From assembly GCA_002270565.1 (NCBI GenBank), contig NQMI01000021.1:439044-503043 (forward strand): a stretch of DNA of 64,000 bases. Direction: 5' to 3'. Source of the stretch: Stenocarpella maydis (lineage: Eukaryota; Ascomycota; Sordariomycetes; Diaporthales; Diaporthaceae). Each line of letters starts with the position of its first letter. Position 1 is the first letter of the stretch. Both the position numbers and the translations under genes were made by a program. The notes under the pieces were generated by a model. It was not told the DNA's origin. It saw only the letters and a program-made list of their open reading frames with translations, and searched no databases. Shown here piece by piece: positions 32,723 to 44,564 of this stretch.

Positions 32723-35700
32723 ATGGTTCAGGGTACCTGTTAAATTGGGAGGGGGGGGTGTAAGCAACAAGATGTGGCGCGGATCCTTCGACTGTTTTTT
32801 CTTCTTTTTTTTTTACCGGTTTTAACTGGGCCTTTCCCGGATAGGGCTGTGGTAAAGCGGGACGGTGGGGTGCGCGAGACCAGCCGGGTCGACAACAAGT
32901 CAGCCAGAGACAAAAGCTGAAGGTCCCGTTGGGACCAGGGCTGAGGGAGGCCTGCATCCCTCTCCATGATGGCGCATTAGCGCCGACAAAGGGACCACCA
33001 CCAGACGCGCAACACCAACGCAGGCTGTTCCGATGGTGTGGCAGGTTGGCAGGTTGGCTTTGCTGCAACGGCGATCTTGTACACATCTGCGCACGGCGGG
33101 AGGCAGACACACCCGATGAGCCGAAAGACTGCACGTTGTTGACGGCCGCGGCATGGATCTACATTGATTTACTGCGTAACGGGAGAGACAGGGTCATGCC
33201 CTGCTGGCAGAGTCCGGTTGGTCGGTTGCCTGGCAATCCCTCAGCCAGGCTACACAGCCGCCCGCGCGAGGTCTCGGATCCACCATGACCACATGAGGAC
33301 TTGGTGCGCGAACTTGCTGACGGACTCGCCCAAGTACATGGGCAGTCTTGGGGAGAGGCTCAAATATTCCAACCGACCGAGAAGGAAACAGGCTGAAGGC
33401 TGAAAATACGGAGGAATCACGATAATACCAAGGCTTGTGTGACAAGCTGCATTATATCATGTCTGCCCGTGTCCCGTCTATGTTCACTGTTCAGAGTTGC
33501 TGGGGCAGATTGGCCGGCAGCATTCTGCCATCGACACCGAGCAAACAATATTTCGGGCATGTACGGAGTATACACCCCCACCTACACTGGTGTAATAATT
33601 TATCTCATCAACATTAAGGAAATACTCATATCCTCCACGTCTAGAACCGCCTCTCCAGTGGCACGGATCCTCCTGATTCCTCCTGTCTTCTTTGCTCTCC
33701 TCGCCCCCTTCGCTGCCACGTCGTAGGGATGAATATAAGTGAGATGGCCAACGAGCCGGGCGCCACAGCTCATGTTCCGGATGTGCTTGAGCCTTCCCCT
33801 CAATGTCTGGCTGGCAGCGCTGATATGCCGGGTATTGTCATCCCCGGACAGACCTTATTAGTTGACGTCAACTAGCTAGGCCGTGGTTCGGTCTTCCTTC
33901 GCTGCTTCTCTGCTGTTACGTCGCTTGGAGGCCGACGCATCTCTCTGGTCGTGGCAAGTTCCACGGCTCGTTTAGCAGCCCGTGCACAAGATGGCGAGTA
34001 GCTGCCCCCGCGGTTGGGTTCGGGCCCATGGGGCTCTCGCATCTTGTCTTTATATGAGGCTCTTCAAGTCAGCCAGCCCATTGAGCATGTCAATCTTCCA
34101 TATGCCGTTAAGATACTGTCTGTCGGTGAACGCTATAATGATCTTAGCCAGGCCTGAAAGGACAGGAAGAATATCCCTGTGGTAGCTAATGTTACGACCA
34201 CTGAGATTCTGCATGGGGATCCGCCAGACGCTGGTGCAATGCTCGGAGATACCTGGACCCTCTCCGTTTGGTCTGACTGGCGTACGCTTCCAGGCCCTCG
34301 CACCAAGTCACCAAGAGCAGTGAGCTGCGCTCATCATCTTTTTCGGGGCCGGCATCGTGAAGAGCGTAGGCACGGCACTCCCAGACGAAGCAGGTTCTAG
34401 TGAGGTGCAATATCGTCGGGATAATGCTTGCTACCTCGAGGTCCAAGCCTGTGATTCCAGGAAGACATGTGTGGTCTTCACTTCCGGCTCGGGGAGCAGT
34501 GGAGGGATTTCGACCTTGGCAAGCTCTCTGCCGCCTTGTGGGGGCAGTTCCATGTCGAGGGAGGTGGGTTTTGGGTCGTCTTCCAAGGAGCGCTGGTGAA
34601 ATAGACCCTTGTAACTGTTAGATGAAGCAGAGGCGGCAAGGGTGCAGAAGGCCTGTGTATAGACATGGCCCTTTGAGTGCTGCCTCCCTCTTCCAGCCGT
34701 CCTTTGCAGCTCAGTTTTTAGCAACAAGTCCGTCCACCCATGGAACTCGTAGTGGCAAACACAAGAAACAAGACTGCCTCGCCGTCATGTCTCTGAATGA
34801 CGCACAGGGGGTCGATCCAAGTACCTGGAGCTTGCGAGCGGGAACTACCGCGTCTTGCAACGCTTTTTGGGCAGTGTATTCAACTCGACCTTAGTTCTAT
34901 TCTGTTAATAGCTGTCGTGTAAAGTTTAGTAAAAGGGGGGGGGGTGAAAAGACTGTGACCCCCAGCAGTAGCTCAAAGCCAGGTTACCTTTCCCCAGGAG
35001 CTCATTCTGGTTCGAGCATAAAACATGGTTCACGGTATTGCTCTACAGAACCTACGTCAATGAGCCGCGTTGGGTAGGATGTCTGCCTGCCTGTGGGGCG
35101 AAAATACCGTCGCCAATTTGTCGACTTGGCTACCATATTACACACTGCCCTCACTCTGGCTAGCATCAGCGGGTTGGTTTCTCCTTGGCGGCGGCGCGCT
35201 CGTGCTCTTCGCCCACGCATGGTGACCCTTGAAGGCGGCCCCGGCATCCTTGCGAGCCTTGCAGCTGACGACGGGTTTTCCCAAGAGCGAGACGCCTTCC
35301 ATGTCGTACTTTTCGATATCAGGCCTAAGAGCAGACGACGCCACGTGTTAGGCGTAGGCGTCCACCTCACAAGCTACATGCTTTTTGTCACAGGCTTGTA
35401 ACCACCTACCAGTCAGCTGGGAAGTTTCCGTTGGCCATTACGGGCGCAGCTCAACTGGTAGAGGTTCTCTTATGGACCTTCGCCAGATATGGGGGTTTGG
35501 ATAGAGTACCGTTGCTGACCTGGGTACTGAAATGCAGTCTACATTGGCATGTCTATCGTTCTTTGTTGACAAATCCTCTTGGCTCTCCATAATCGTCATG
35601 CTGGATGGAACCGAGTCTAGCTCATCCCAGGGCGGCTCGAGCCAAGGCTCCAGGTTCCTTGAAATCCTGAGTATCTGGAAATGACGTTGGGCAGGGAGCT

Positions 35701-38700
35701 ATTCCATCGAGTGGCAGCTTGCAGAGGAGGAAGGTCTTGCCGTATTCTTGAAATGCAGCGGCGGTGCAATGATGGTTTGGAAATAAACCTGTTACCTTGA
35801 TAGACGATGCCGGCGTTCCTATCTCTGGATGTGCCTTAGGATCGACTGGCAGAGCTCGCAGAGGGACATCACGACTCAGCTGATAGTTTTTGTTGACCCT
35901 TGGCCTCATTACTTGTCTCAATTCCTTCAACATTCAGGCTAGTATGACTTCCTTGGAGGGAGGAGGAGTTAAATAATGAGGCGGGGAAAGGAAAAAGTGT
36001 TACGCAACAGCATCGCCTGCCCGCCTGGTGCGGTTGCATGTTAATCTGAGGTAGAAATGCCGAATTCCAGTCTAAGGTGGCAGCCACGATGTGTTTAAGA
36101 CACATGGCGACACTACCAAGTAGCTTGAGCTGTCACGACATGACAGTGAGCGAGTTTGGAAAGGTGTGGTGGGGGGGGCGGTTGTGGTGCGGCTCGCTCC
36201 TGGAAAGTTGTAGCTAGGCTCGCGTGCCCACGCTGGGAAGTCTCATGTATATCCGGCTGTAGGCTGATGTACAAGCAGGTCTTGAGAGAGTCCTACAATA
36301 TGCCCATGTCATATCTTGGTGAGTCCGCAGAAGTCCAGCAAAGAGATAAGTTGGTTGAACAAGAGTCTTTGCCACTAAGAGATAACATGCGGAACCCTGA
36401 TTCCACATACTGCACCATTGCGCAAAGCGATATGCTGCGTTGCTTTCGTTCTTCATCCACTTCTGCACTCAGGCAGTCCCTTTATAAAGATGACAACTCC
36501 ATCTTGAAGTCCGGGGGATGTCGATTGCGTCTCATAAACCTCAGGCTGAAAACCTAACGTCGATATGAGAGAAGGTATGGTATCGCGAGGTCAAGTCTTG
36601 CCAGCTCTTTGTACCTCTCTAACGTCCTGTTGCTCTGGATATCATGTGGGAAAGGCGAAGGTCGACCCCCGAGTCCCAGAATTCTCATACCTCTTCCCAT
36701 GTTGAATGACATGCCAAAATAGGATCGACATATGTGCAGGAGGTTGTCATAGGCGATTCCCATGTGATCTAGTGGTAATGAGACATCGCTTAGGTTTGCA
36801 CCCAGGCCCGGTACGTCATTGATAGGGTAACTTTGCATTATATTTGGGGGTGGACCCTTCGCTGTGTCAAATCGTGCATGCTATTTTATGTCAACTCTCG
36901 CCTCTTCCAATTCGACAAGGCGGACTGGTGATTCAGTGGCAAGGGCGCGATACTAGTACTTTTTATGGTCGTGCAGCTCGCTGTCGATGAGTTCAAGCCT
37001 ATACCGTGTGGAAGGCCCCTGCTGGGGCCCTGGGAGCTATTGGGCCAAGTACTACGCCTTAAATAGGCGTGGATGGGTTTCGCCCTCGTCACTCGCTCAG
37101 TAGGTCCCGTCCGACGCCCAGAGGAAGGGCCCCCCTTCCTGGGCCCCCCTAAGCCCCCCTCAGCCCCTCTCAGCCCTCCTGGTCAGGTCCTCCCACGGAC
37201 TAATCAGCATGTAAACATTATTATCAATCAGAGGTCGAGATTTTCTGTAAACGGTTTGGGCATATGGTTTGAAAGGATTCCGTTTATAGACTATTCTGGA
37301 TGAATAGCAAATGCAAGTTATTCGATTGGTGGATTCTGCAGGGGAGTGAAACAGCCAAGCCACCTATTTATAACCTCGCCGGGGAGGCAGCTTTGAAAGG
37401 AAGACTGCAGAGGGCTACAGGAGATTCAGCCTTACTCAACCAAAGTTCATCTGCCTGTCAAAGTGACCAAGTATTAAGGTTCAAAAAACAAGAACAGAAA
37501 AGAGAAAAGAAAAAAAAAAAAAGAAAAAAAGTAATTGCGTCTTTGATAGGGCCAGATGACCTTAATCTTTACACGAGCGACCGACCAAGTCTCCGTATGC
37601 TGTTTATCCTTCCTGCAGCCACTGCAGGTTCGAAGAAGAAAAAAAAAAGGACGCCATTTGAATAACCAACGAGGACGTCCCCCTGGATTCCTTCCCCCCC
37701 CCCCTTTTCCGCTCTCTTGGGAAGACTGTCCTCGCACTCTCCTTCCGGCCCTTTTGAGGGTCCCCCGTTTAGGAGTTGTAGTTCTTAGAATCATTTAACA
37801 ACAGACAACAACCTGACTGTGTGGGGGTTAGAAAAATCCTCTACAGCTATGGACCCTGCAACATCAATGCACAGATCAGTTTGCCCATAGAGAAACCTCT
37901 TTTACTAAAACTATACTGGCAAAAGTGGGTCTTTAAGTAAAATACCATTACACTATCCTTACTTTGTGGAGCTGTGATTGTGATATATGGAAACTCTATA
38001 CACATGGGTGGTGTTTTACGTATTAATTTGTGCGTATCACATGAAGCTGCAATTGTACTGGTGTACCCTCCATATTTGACGGGGCAATCCTCCGAACTAC
38101 ATCGAAAGCACCTAACCGTTTGTAGACTGAAGCGCGTGGTGACGACAAATCAATAGTAATCAATTGTAATCATACGGATGACTGGCCCAGTGTCAGGGAA
38201 TGGAGCCTCGGTCTCCTTTAAACGGAGTTTCCCGAACACCAAAAATGTTATCAGTGAACACTAGTATAGGTACTTGGCTTGGTATTGAGCCGCGCAGAGT
38301 ACCTTCCACACATGCCCGTTAGTCTTGACTATTCTCGGCAGCGCAGTTCATGTAGTTCTATTTACAGGCGGCGGCAAGAAAACCTAAAGAATCTGTTCAC
38401 TATTGCAAGGTAATTCATCGGAAATTTGTCGGGTGCGCTTGACATCTGCCGAGACTTAAGTAGTCAGCCCTGCGGTCAAGACCCGACAAACTGAGGTGAA
38501 CCTGAAAGCCACGTTTATTATACTAGATACTGTAAATCCATGACTCTCGGCTCCGGGCCCCCACGGACTTTGGTCCGAGTCAAGTCTACTTGGACCCAGC
38601 AATCCCATGTCCAGCCAAGAGGTTCTTGATAGCAGGTTCTAAGTTTGCGACGTCAGTGAGCTCGGAGTATCCCGATTCATGCAGCTTTGGCCGTTGATGC

Positions 38701-39467
38701 AACACCGTACAGGGTTGCGCGCGTGCTCCAGTGCATAAGTTGTGTCCACTTAAGGTAAGGGTCATTGTGGCTTGGGAGCCCTGCTCGAGATAAGCCTCAG
38801 CGTGGGGGCCGCGCGGGAGATCATTCACGGAAGCGGCTCTGAGCCTGCCCCTGTGATGCCAAGAGAATTGAGGCTCCAAATCTTGACGGCATGGCTTCCC
38901 CGGCGTAGCCGAGTCCGATTATACACTAGAGAGTCCAGAAAAAAGAGACTTCCTGGATGCTACTGTGTATACTTGATCCCCTTGCTAAAGTTTGCAGTCA
39001 GCCATAATTAACTACTACAAGATTCTCTGCCATATCTTTTGGCGCCACTTTCCCCTTTCCATAAGACGAACAAGGCTCAGCCATGACGAGGCATTGTATG
39101 AGAGGCTTTCTCTATCTATAGCCTCGGATTTTACCGCGTCAATATTTACATACCCCTACCAGTAGAGTTGTATCGGCTGGGCGTTCGGGTCCGCCTGTAG
39201 CCACTTTTATCTCCTCAATACACTTGTATACCTTGAAACATGAGACACATCCCGGAGCATCGTGATGTATATGGGCCCGACTGGGGGGAAAACCCCCCAT
39301 GGACGGCGGGACAATTGCCCAAAGAATGAGTTAAGCATATGCAATACAACCCCATTAATAGTTTTTATCTTTCCATTTTTTTATGAATCCTTGTCTCTCT
39401 TCCTTGTAGGGATCCTTGTCTTTATCTTTTGTATGAATTTTTATCTTTCAAACGTTCTCTTCTCTTT
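32040..39467. other. Seven-kilobase gene desert with degraded coding-like fragments
   Basis: No intact gene is recognised. It contains a compound (GT)n(GA)n microsatellite at 32672-32720 and A-rich runs near 37490-37530. Minus-strand stretches with protein-like composition but no complete frame lie at 34727-34431 (SLDMELPPQGGRELAKVEIP), 35933-35622 (VPLRALPVDPKAHPEIGTPA), 36838-36554 (LPLDHMGIAYDNLLHICRSY) and 38690-38586 (ELTDVANLEPAIKNLLAGHG). A GC-balanced palindromic patch (AGGAAGGGCCCCCCTTCCT) lies near 37121. I could not join the fragments into one family; they look like old, decayed genes. Confidence 0.45.
32672..32720. repeat. Compound (GT)n(GA)n microsatellite
   Basis: About 14 GT units directly followed by about 10 GA units. 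Confidence 0.9.
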
Positions 39468-39475
39468 TATAAAAG
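39468..39475 (+). promoter_or_regulatory. TATA box of the tyrosinase gene
   Basis: TATAAAAG, 225 bp upstream of the tyrosinase ATG at 39693. If transcription starts 25-60 bp downstream, the leader would be roughly 160-200 nt and include the tandem repeat and upstream ORF. Confidence 0.5.
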
Positions 39476-39507
39476 CTCGAGGCTGCCCCGAGTGTCACGG
39501 AAGAATC

Positions 39508-39651
39508 ATGTTCGACATCACTACGATCTTTACCACACTCTTTACCACACTCTTTACCACACTCTTTACCACACTCTTTACCACACTCTTGGTACCACAC
39601 TCTTTACCACACTCTTTAGCTTCGAGACCTCAGTCGCTCGCTCGTTCTTGA
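39508..39651 (+). CDS. Upstream ORF in tyrosinase leader encoding an FTTL-repeat peptide
   Basis: ATG at 39508 opens a 47-residue reading frame ending in TGA at 39649-39651, 41 nt before the tyrosinase ATG. The 12-bp tandem repeat is in frame, so the peptide starts MFDITTIFTTLFTTL and carries five Phe-Thr-Thr-Leu units before a Ser/Pro-rich end. It lies between the TATA box and the main start, so it should be on the mRNA if the TATA box is used. It could act as a translational control uORF. Its expression is unproven, and the frame is also open further upstream (from 39262). Confidence 0.4.
   Translation: MFDITTIFTTLFTTLFTTLFTTLFTTLLVPHSLPHSLASRPQSLARS
39529..39614 (+). repeat. 12-bp tandem repeat in tyrosinase leader
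   Basis: Unit TTTACCACACTC: five perfect copies at 39529-39588, a 14-bp variant (TTGGTACCACACTC) at 39589-39602 and another perfect copy at 39603-39614, followed by a partial TTTAGC. Because the unit is a multiple of three, copy-number changes preserve the reading frame of the upstream ORF. Confidence 0.9.
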
Positions 39652-39692
39652 CTTGCCGCTCTCATTTATTCTTGTCGACACTTCAGCTGAAG

Positions 39693-40971
39693 ATGTATAA
39701 CCTTGCCGTCATTTTCACTGCCCTGCTGGGCATGACCCAAGGCGTCTCTGCAGCTTGCACCAATCCAACTCAGCGGAAGGCATGGTACGTCGAGCCCTGG
39801 AAACTTCAACCGACCCTCTCGGCAAGCCATTTAGTATTGACATGTTCCCCTAGGTCAAAGCTTACCAACGCCGAGAAATCGGACTACCTCAATGCGACCC
39901 TCTGCCTGATGGACCCTGTCCGGTCGCCTTCGATAGCCAAATACTCCCCCGCCTCCTCGACTGCTTGGGGAGATTTGCAGGTCGCCCACGTGGCTCAGGT
40001 CCAGTTTGTCCACACAGTTGTAAGACTCTTTGTGCCCACGTTATTTCCTGGAATCTGGGATTAGATTGCTGACCCCACTTTTTGGATTCTCCCAGGGTGC
40101 ATTCCTGCCATGGCATCGGTATTTCATGACCGTACATGAGAAACTCCTCCGTGATAACTGCGGCTTTGCCGGGCCTCTGCCGTGAGTACGACCTTCAGTT
40201 GCGTCCAAGCGAATTCAGGTGTTGGCAATGATGCTGATAACACCACAGTTACTGGGACGAGCAGGCAGATGAAGCTGCAGGGCCCCTGACCAACGCCAGC
40301 ATTTGGGGCAGCGACCCTACCACTTCTTTCGGGACTGGCGCCGCTGATGCCAACGGCTGCCTTGTCGATGGGCCTTTTACCAAGCTCACCTACAGCCTCA
40401 ACTATCAACTCGAAAAAGTAGCCCCTCGGTGTCTATCATACGAGCTGAGCCAGGCTCAGTTTGACCAAACTGCGCAGAGCATTGTCGACGCTTGCAATGC
40501 TCTCGAGTCCTACAATGATTTCAATAATTGCCTTGGAGGCTCGCCTCACGTGTCCGGTCACTACGCCATCGGCGGCACTGTGAGTCCTTCCAAAGCTTGC
40601 ACTGGCATCCTTGCTCGTCACACTGTCCTGGACTGACCATGATCTTCTAGATGCAAGATGTGGCCCTCTCCCCGGCTGACCCCCTGTTCTTCATGCATCA
40701 CACGAACCTAGACCGTATCTGGTGGGAGTGGCAGAGCCTGAACAAGTCTCGACTCACAGACATGGGCGGTCCGAATGTCGCTACGGCCACTATCCTGACC
40801 GAGGACCAGCCGAAGAGCTTGCCCGCGTCAGCTTTTGTTCCTTACTTTGAGGATAACGGGAATGTTACTACTCTGGACCACGTCTTGTGGATGACTGGGC
40901 TTGCTGAGAACATTACCATCGGCGAGGTCATGGACATCAAGAGCGATGCTATCTGCGTTGAATACGTTTGA
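39693..40971 (+). CDS. Secreted tyrosinase (type 3 copper oxidase)
   Basis: Five exons (39693-39784, 39854-40019, 40096-40181, 40249-40579, 40651-40971) with GT-AG introns of 67-76 bp give 331 residues. It oxidises phenols or catechols to quinones. A signal peptide is clear (MYNLAVIFTALLGMTQGVSA, cleavage near 20). CuA ligands are His76, His84 and His93 (HVAQVQFVHTVGAFLPWHRY). CuB ligands are His215, His219 and His242 (HVSGHYAIGGT joined by splicing to MQDVALSPADPLFFMHHTNL), with His241 adjacent and DRIWWEW after it. The splices at both copper sites recreate family motifs exactly, supporting the model. This is the short, secreted class lacking the long C-terminal lid domain. The leader carries a TATA box, a 12-bp repeat and an upstream ORF. 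The substrate is unknown; a melanin or secondary-metabolite role is possible. Confidence 0.93.
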
Positions 40972-41150
40972 TGAAGAGCGTTCTGGTCACGCCCCCTCCA
41001 GCTGACCCCGAGTTATCGAGTTTATTAAGCATATAGATTTGTGTTAAGCATATAGATTTGTCGCGCGAATAGACCACTACAATTAGAGCAAGATGTGATG
41101 CCACACGCCGCATAGTATACCCAGCCTTATATCGTCACAGGTTTCCTAGT
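40972..41150. other. Tyrosinase 3' flank
   Basis: Contains a short direct duplication (AAGCATATAGATTTGT twice, 41028-41060) just after the tyrosinase gene. No gene is seen. Confidence 0.5.
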
Positions 41151-41194
41151 AAATGACAAGCTTTTCAACACCACAAAGTACTACAGCGGGAAAA

Positions 41195-41510
41195 TGGATC
41201 AACAGGAGTAAGCACATCTGGCGGACAATGGAGAGTTCTTCTCGGGACGCTCCTTCATTTTGAAGCAGTTCATGAAGCACACTGGCATCGGATGTATCGC
41301 GCCGACCTTCGCGGAACAGAAACTCCCCTATGGCTGGGACGTCGAGACGCTGTCCGAGCGAAGTGACAGGTCGTGGCCGATTTGGATTCACCGGCCGACT
41401 CGAGCCTGCTGTGGGATGGCAAAGCCGCCGGCTATGTGCCAGCTTCGCCGAACCTCCTTGGCGGGTTAAACCTTGTGCCGCTGGACTTAACTATCGTAGA
41501 GAGTATGCCA
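41195..41510 (+). pseudogene. Possible frameshifted gene fragment, family not recognised
   Basis: Two plus frames have natural protein composition. One runs from about 41220 to 41370 (DNGEFFSGRSFILKQFMKHT, then CIAPTFAEQKLPYGWDVETL). The other runs from about 41370 to 41490 (DLDSPADSSLLWDGKAAGYV, then PASPNLLGGLNLVPLD). They would join by a frameshift near 41370. There is no start, stop or intron that makes an intact gene. I cannot name the family. Confidence 0.3.
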
Positions 41511-42634
41511 CACGGGATAGATGGCTGCCGCGGTGGCAACGGGCAACGGTGTGAAGTTTGTGAGCGAGATTGGAGAGATAACATGCCGCGGGACAACACC
41601 AAGCAATAGATGGATGCTTAGACGGGTGCGAGGGCTGGCTGATGTGTTGCCGCTTGGCCAGTGGGCAAGGAGAGCAGGCCAAGCTGGGACGGACCCGATT
41701 TTGGTGGCGTTCAAAAGTTTGAGAACATGGTTGTTGGCATGGCGCCTGTCATGTGACAGGATGTCTGTATCATTTCGTATTGACTGTCCTTGTAGCGGAA
41801 CGATTCCAGCATATCTCGAGGTTATCTATCTCATCGAATGGAGATAACGCTAACTGAAACTGCTTCCATCAGGCTGGCTGGCTGCGCCCGGGGCCCATAA
41901 TTTCGTTATTTGGACCGGAATCCTATTTCTTACACCTGGCCGGAATTAAGTACTTGCACGGTGCCCGACAATCGGTTGTCCCACTCACTAGCCAAGCACC
42001 AGGAGTGGAGACCCAGATGTCACCTTGACTCGACGACCCTCCACCAGCCCTCCGCAAGATGCCACGATTTCCCGGCCCTGCCACGGCCTCGCGCCGGGAG
42101 ACTAGGCCATGATGCCATTCTTGATGCCAAAACCAGCCAAGGAGATGAGCAGAATTGGCAAGCAACAGTCAGCATTTGTCCATATGGCTTATATACGCAG
42201 AAAGCTGCCCTGTAACGCGGCTGAAGCGTTCATACCGTGCCATCTGTGTGCACCGTCAAACATCATGGCCTTCAACCTCGTGCGACGCCCATGATGGACG
42301 GTGTGTTGCCCCTTGGGAGCCCTCGGTTGGACGCGGCCACGGCTCACATGGGCTCTCGGATCCCCCCTATACACCAGGTGCCCTGGCTTATCACAGTTGA
42401 GACGTGGCTCATGACTGGGTGCCGTGGTCGAGTCCATCTCCGGTCTTCGTCGATGAGGCCGGAACCATTCCGGCCTCACAGGTATATCAAAGCGGGCTCG
42501 CTCCCAGGGCAGATGGCTCTTGGAACCGGCTCGTCAGACTCAACACAACCCAGCATCGCACGCCAGATCCCGTCACCAACACCAACACCAACCCCCCCAG
42601 CCTTTTATACACTCCGATATTCCCTGTACTTCCA
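41511..42634. other. Spacer and promoter of the indoleamine dioxygenase gene
   Basis: No gene is recognised. 42560-42630 is C-rich, with ACCAACACCAACACCAACC just before the dioxygenase start. Confidence 0.55.
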
Positions 42635-44564
42635 ATGGGGTCCGTCACCGTCGACGACAACTTCTCCACCGCCGACTTTGGCGTGCTGGAGGACTGCCGC
42701 CCAGGCGACCACACCCTCCAGGCCTTCATGGTGTCCAAGCCGCGGGGGTTCCTGCCCCGCGCCGACCCGGTGTGGCAGCTCCCCTCCGACTTTGACCCCC
42801 TCGAGGACATGCTGCAGCGCATGCCCGTCAGGACGGCGTCCGGCGAGCCGGGCCTGCTGGCGCACGGCAGGCTCGGCCCCACCGTCGACGCCGAGTTCCC
42901 CGACCTCACGTGGGCCGTTGACAAGCACGCCGACGACAAGCCGCTCATGAACGCACTCTACAGGGACTACTCGTTCCTGCTGTCGGCGTACCTGCTCGAG
43001 CCGTGCCACGAGAGGTTCCTAAGGGGCGAGCCGTACGGCCTGGGGCGTCAGAGCTTGCCGGCTGTGATTGCGAGGCCCATGGCCAGGGTTGCGGAGCTGT
43101 GAGTTTGCTTGTTCTCTTCCGTCTCGTCATTGGTCCCCGTCGCCGTCCATCTCAGGTGCTTCCATTCTTCATTCGTCTCTCTTTTGTAAGCATGTTGTCC
43201 TGCTGTGGCCTTATCATTCGCCCATGCAGGACTTACACGGCATGCTGGCCCTCTCATTGGCCTGAGGCTATTCAGGGCCCGCTTTCTTGCCGCTTTTGTC
43301 GCTTGCACACCCACCCTCAGCACCAATTGTATTATGCCTTAGCGCCACACATGCTCGTTTCCCTTCGTGCTTGTCGCATTTATTTACTCTCGATTATTTA
43401 CTCTTTTGCCCATATCATGTCCGCAGTCAACAAGACTGTCGTCTGTGTATCATGCTTTCCGTCTGCTTGTCCCGGCCACACCCATGCAGCAAAACACGAC
43501 TACGACCCTCTCTGACCATCCTTATCCCCCCCTCGCTGGAGTTACCTGTCTTTTCGTCATGGTCCTAACATGCACGTAGTACCGGCTTCATGCCGTTCAT
43601 GGAGTATGCCGGCAGCTATGCCCTCTACAACTACAAGCTGGTAGACCCGGCCAAGGGCATGGACTACGACAACATCCGGCTGATCCGGGCCTTCGAGCAC
43701 GGCCTGGACCACACCTCGAGCGAGGCCGGCTTCGTCCTCGTGCACATCGACATGGTCAAGAACTCGGGGCCCCTGGTATCCGGGACCGTGGAGGCGCTGC
43801 AGGCGGCGCACTCGAGCCGGGCCGCGCTCAACGCCGCCATGGGCAAGCAGCTCGGGGCGCTGCGGCGCATCAACGCGACCATGGAGACCATGTGGATCAA
43901 GTCCAAGCCGCGCGACTACACCACCTTCCGCACCTTCATCTTCGGCATCACCTCGCAGAGCATGTTCCCCGACGGCGTGGTCTACGAGGGCGTCAACGAC
44001 GGGAAACCAATGTCCTTCCGCGGCGAGTCGGGTGCCAACGACTCCATGATCCCGCTCATGGACAACTTCCTCCAGATCCCCATGCCGGACACCCCACTGA
44101 CCGAGATCCTCAAGGACTTCCGCAAGTACAGGCCGTCAAACCACCGCGCGTTCCTGGAGCACGTGCGCGACCGCTCCGCGGAGGTGAACCTGCGCGAGTT
44201 CGCACTGCGCCTCGGGGCCGCCCCCGGCGAGGCCGGCGAGGACGTCTGGGAGAGCAGGCGGCTGTGGCTGCGGCTGTTGGACCAGGTGCGCGAGTTCCGC
44301 TGGCGGCACTGGTGCTTCGGCAAGGAGTACATCCTCAAGATGACGGACCACCCCACCGCGACGGGCGGCAGCCCCATCGTCACGTGGCTGCCGAACCAGC
44401 TCAAGGCTGTCCTGAGTGACATGGCCAGTATCGCCGCCGCCGTGGGCGAGGAGAGGCTGGGTGACGAGGTCCAGGCTATTATGGACCTGGTGCGGCGGCA
44501 GGAGGAGACGCTTCGGAAGGAGGTCGAGAAGTACTGCGAGGAGAGGGGCGTCGCTCGTTCCTGA
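42635..44564 (+). CDS. Indoleamine 2,3-dioxygenase
   Basis: Heme enzyme opening the indole ring of tryptophan to N-formylkynurenine, the first step toward kynurenines and NAD. Exons 42635-43098 and 43580-44564 give 482 residues. The splice is phase 2 and reconstructs VAELTGFMPFMEYAGSYALY. Family signatures: the N-terminal helical domain (RGFLPRADPVWQLP), FRGESGANDSMIP at about 301-313 (fungal form of signature 1) and REFRWRHWCFGKEYIL, in which His398 is the expected proximal heme ligand. PTATGGSPIVTWLPNQLKAV follows. The 481-bp intron (43099-43579) is far longer than the others. It is T-rich and has no missing family segment, so I treat it as one intron. The start ATG lies in a C-rich leader context. 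No other kynurenine-pathway gene is adjacent; tyrosinase lies 1.7 kb upstream. Confidence 0.94.

Noticed and set aside
35441..35515. tRNA-like A box (GGCGCAGCTCAACTGGTAGAG) and a later GGGTTTGGAT
   Set aside because: No pairing acceptor or T-stem can be formed, so it is not called as a tRNA.
36745..36815. tRNA-like stretch (GATCTAGTGGTAATGAGACATCG)
   Set aside because: The A-box resemblance is good but there is no T-arm or acceptor-stem pairing.
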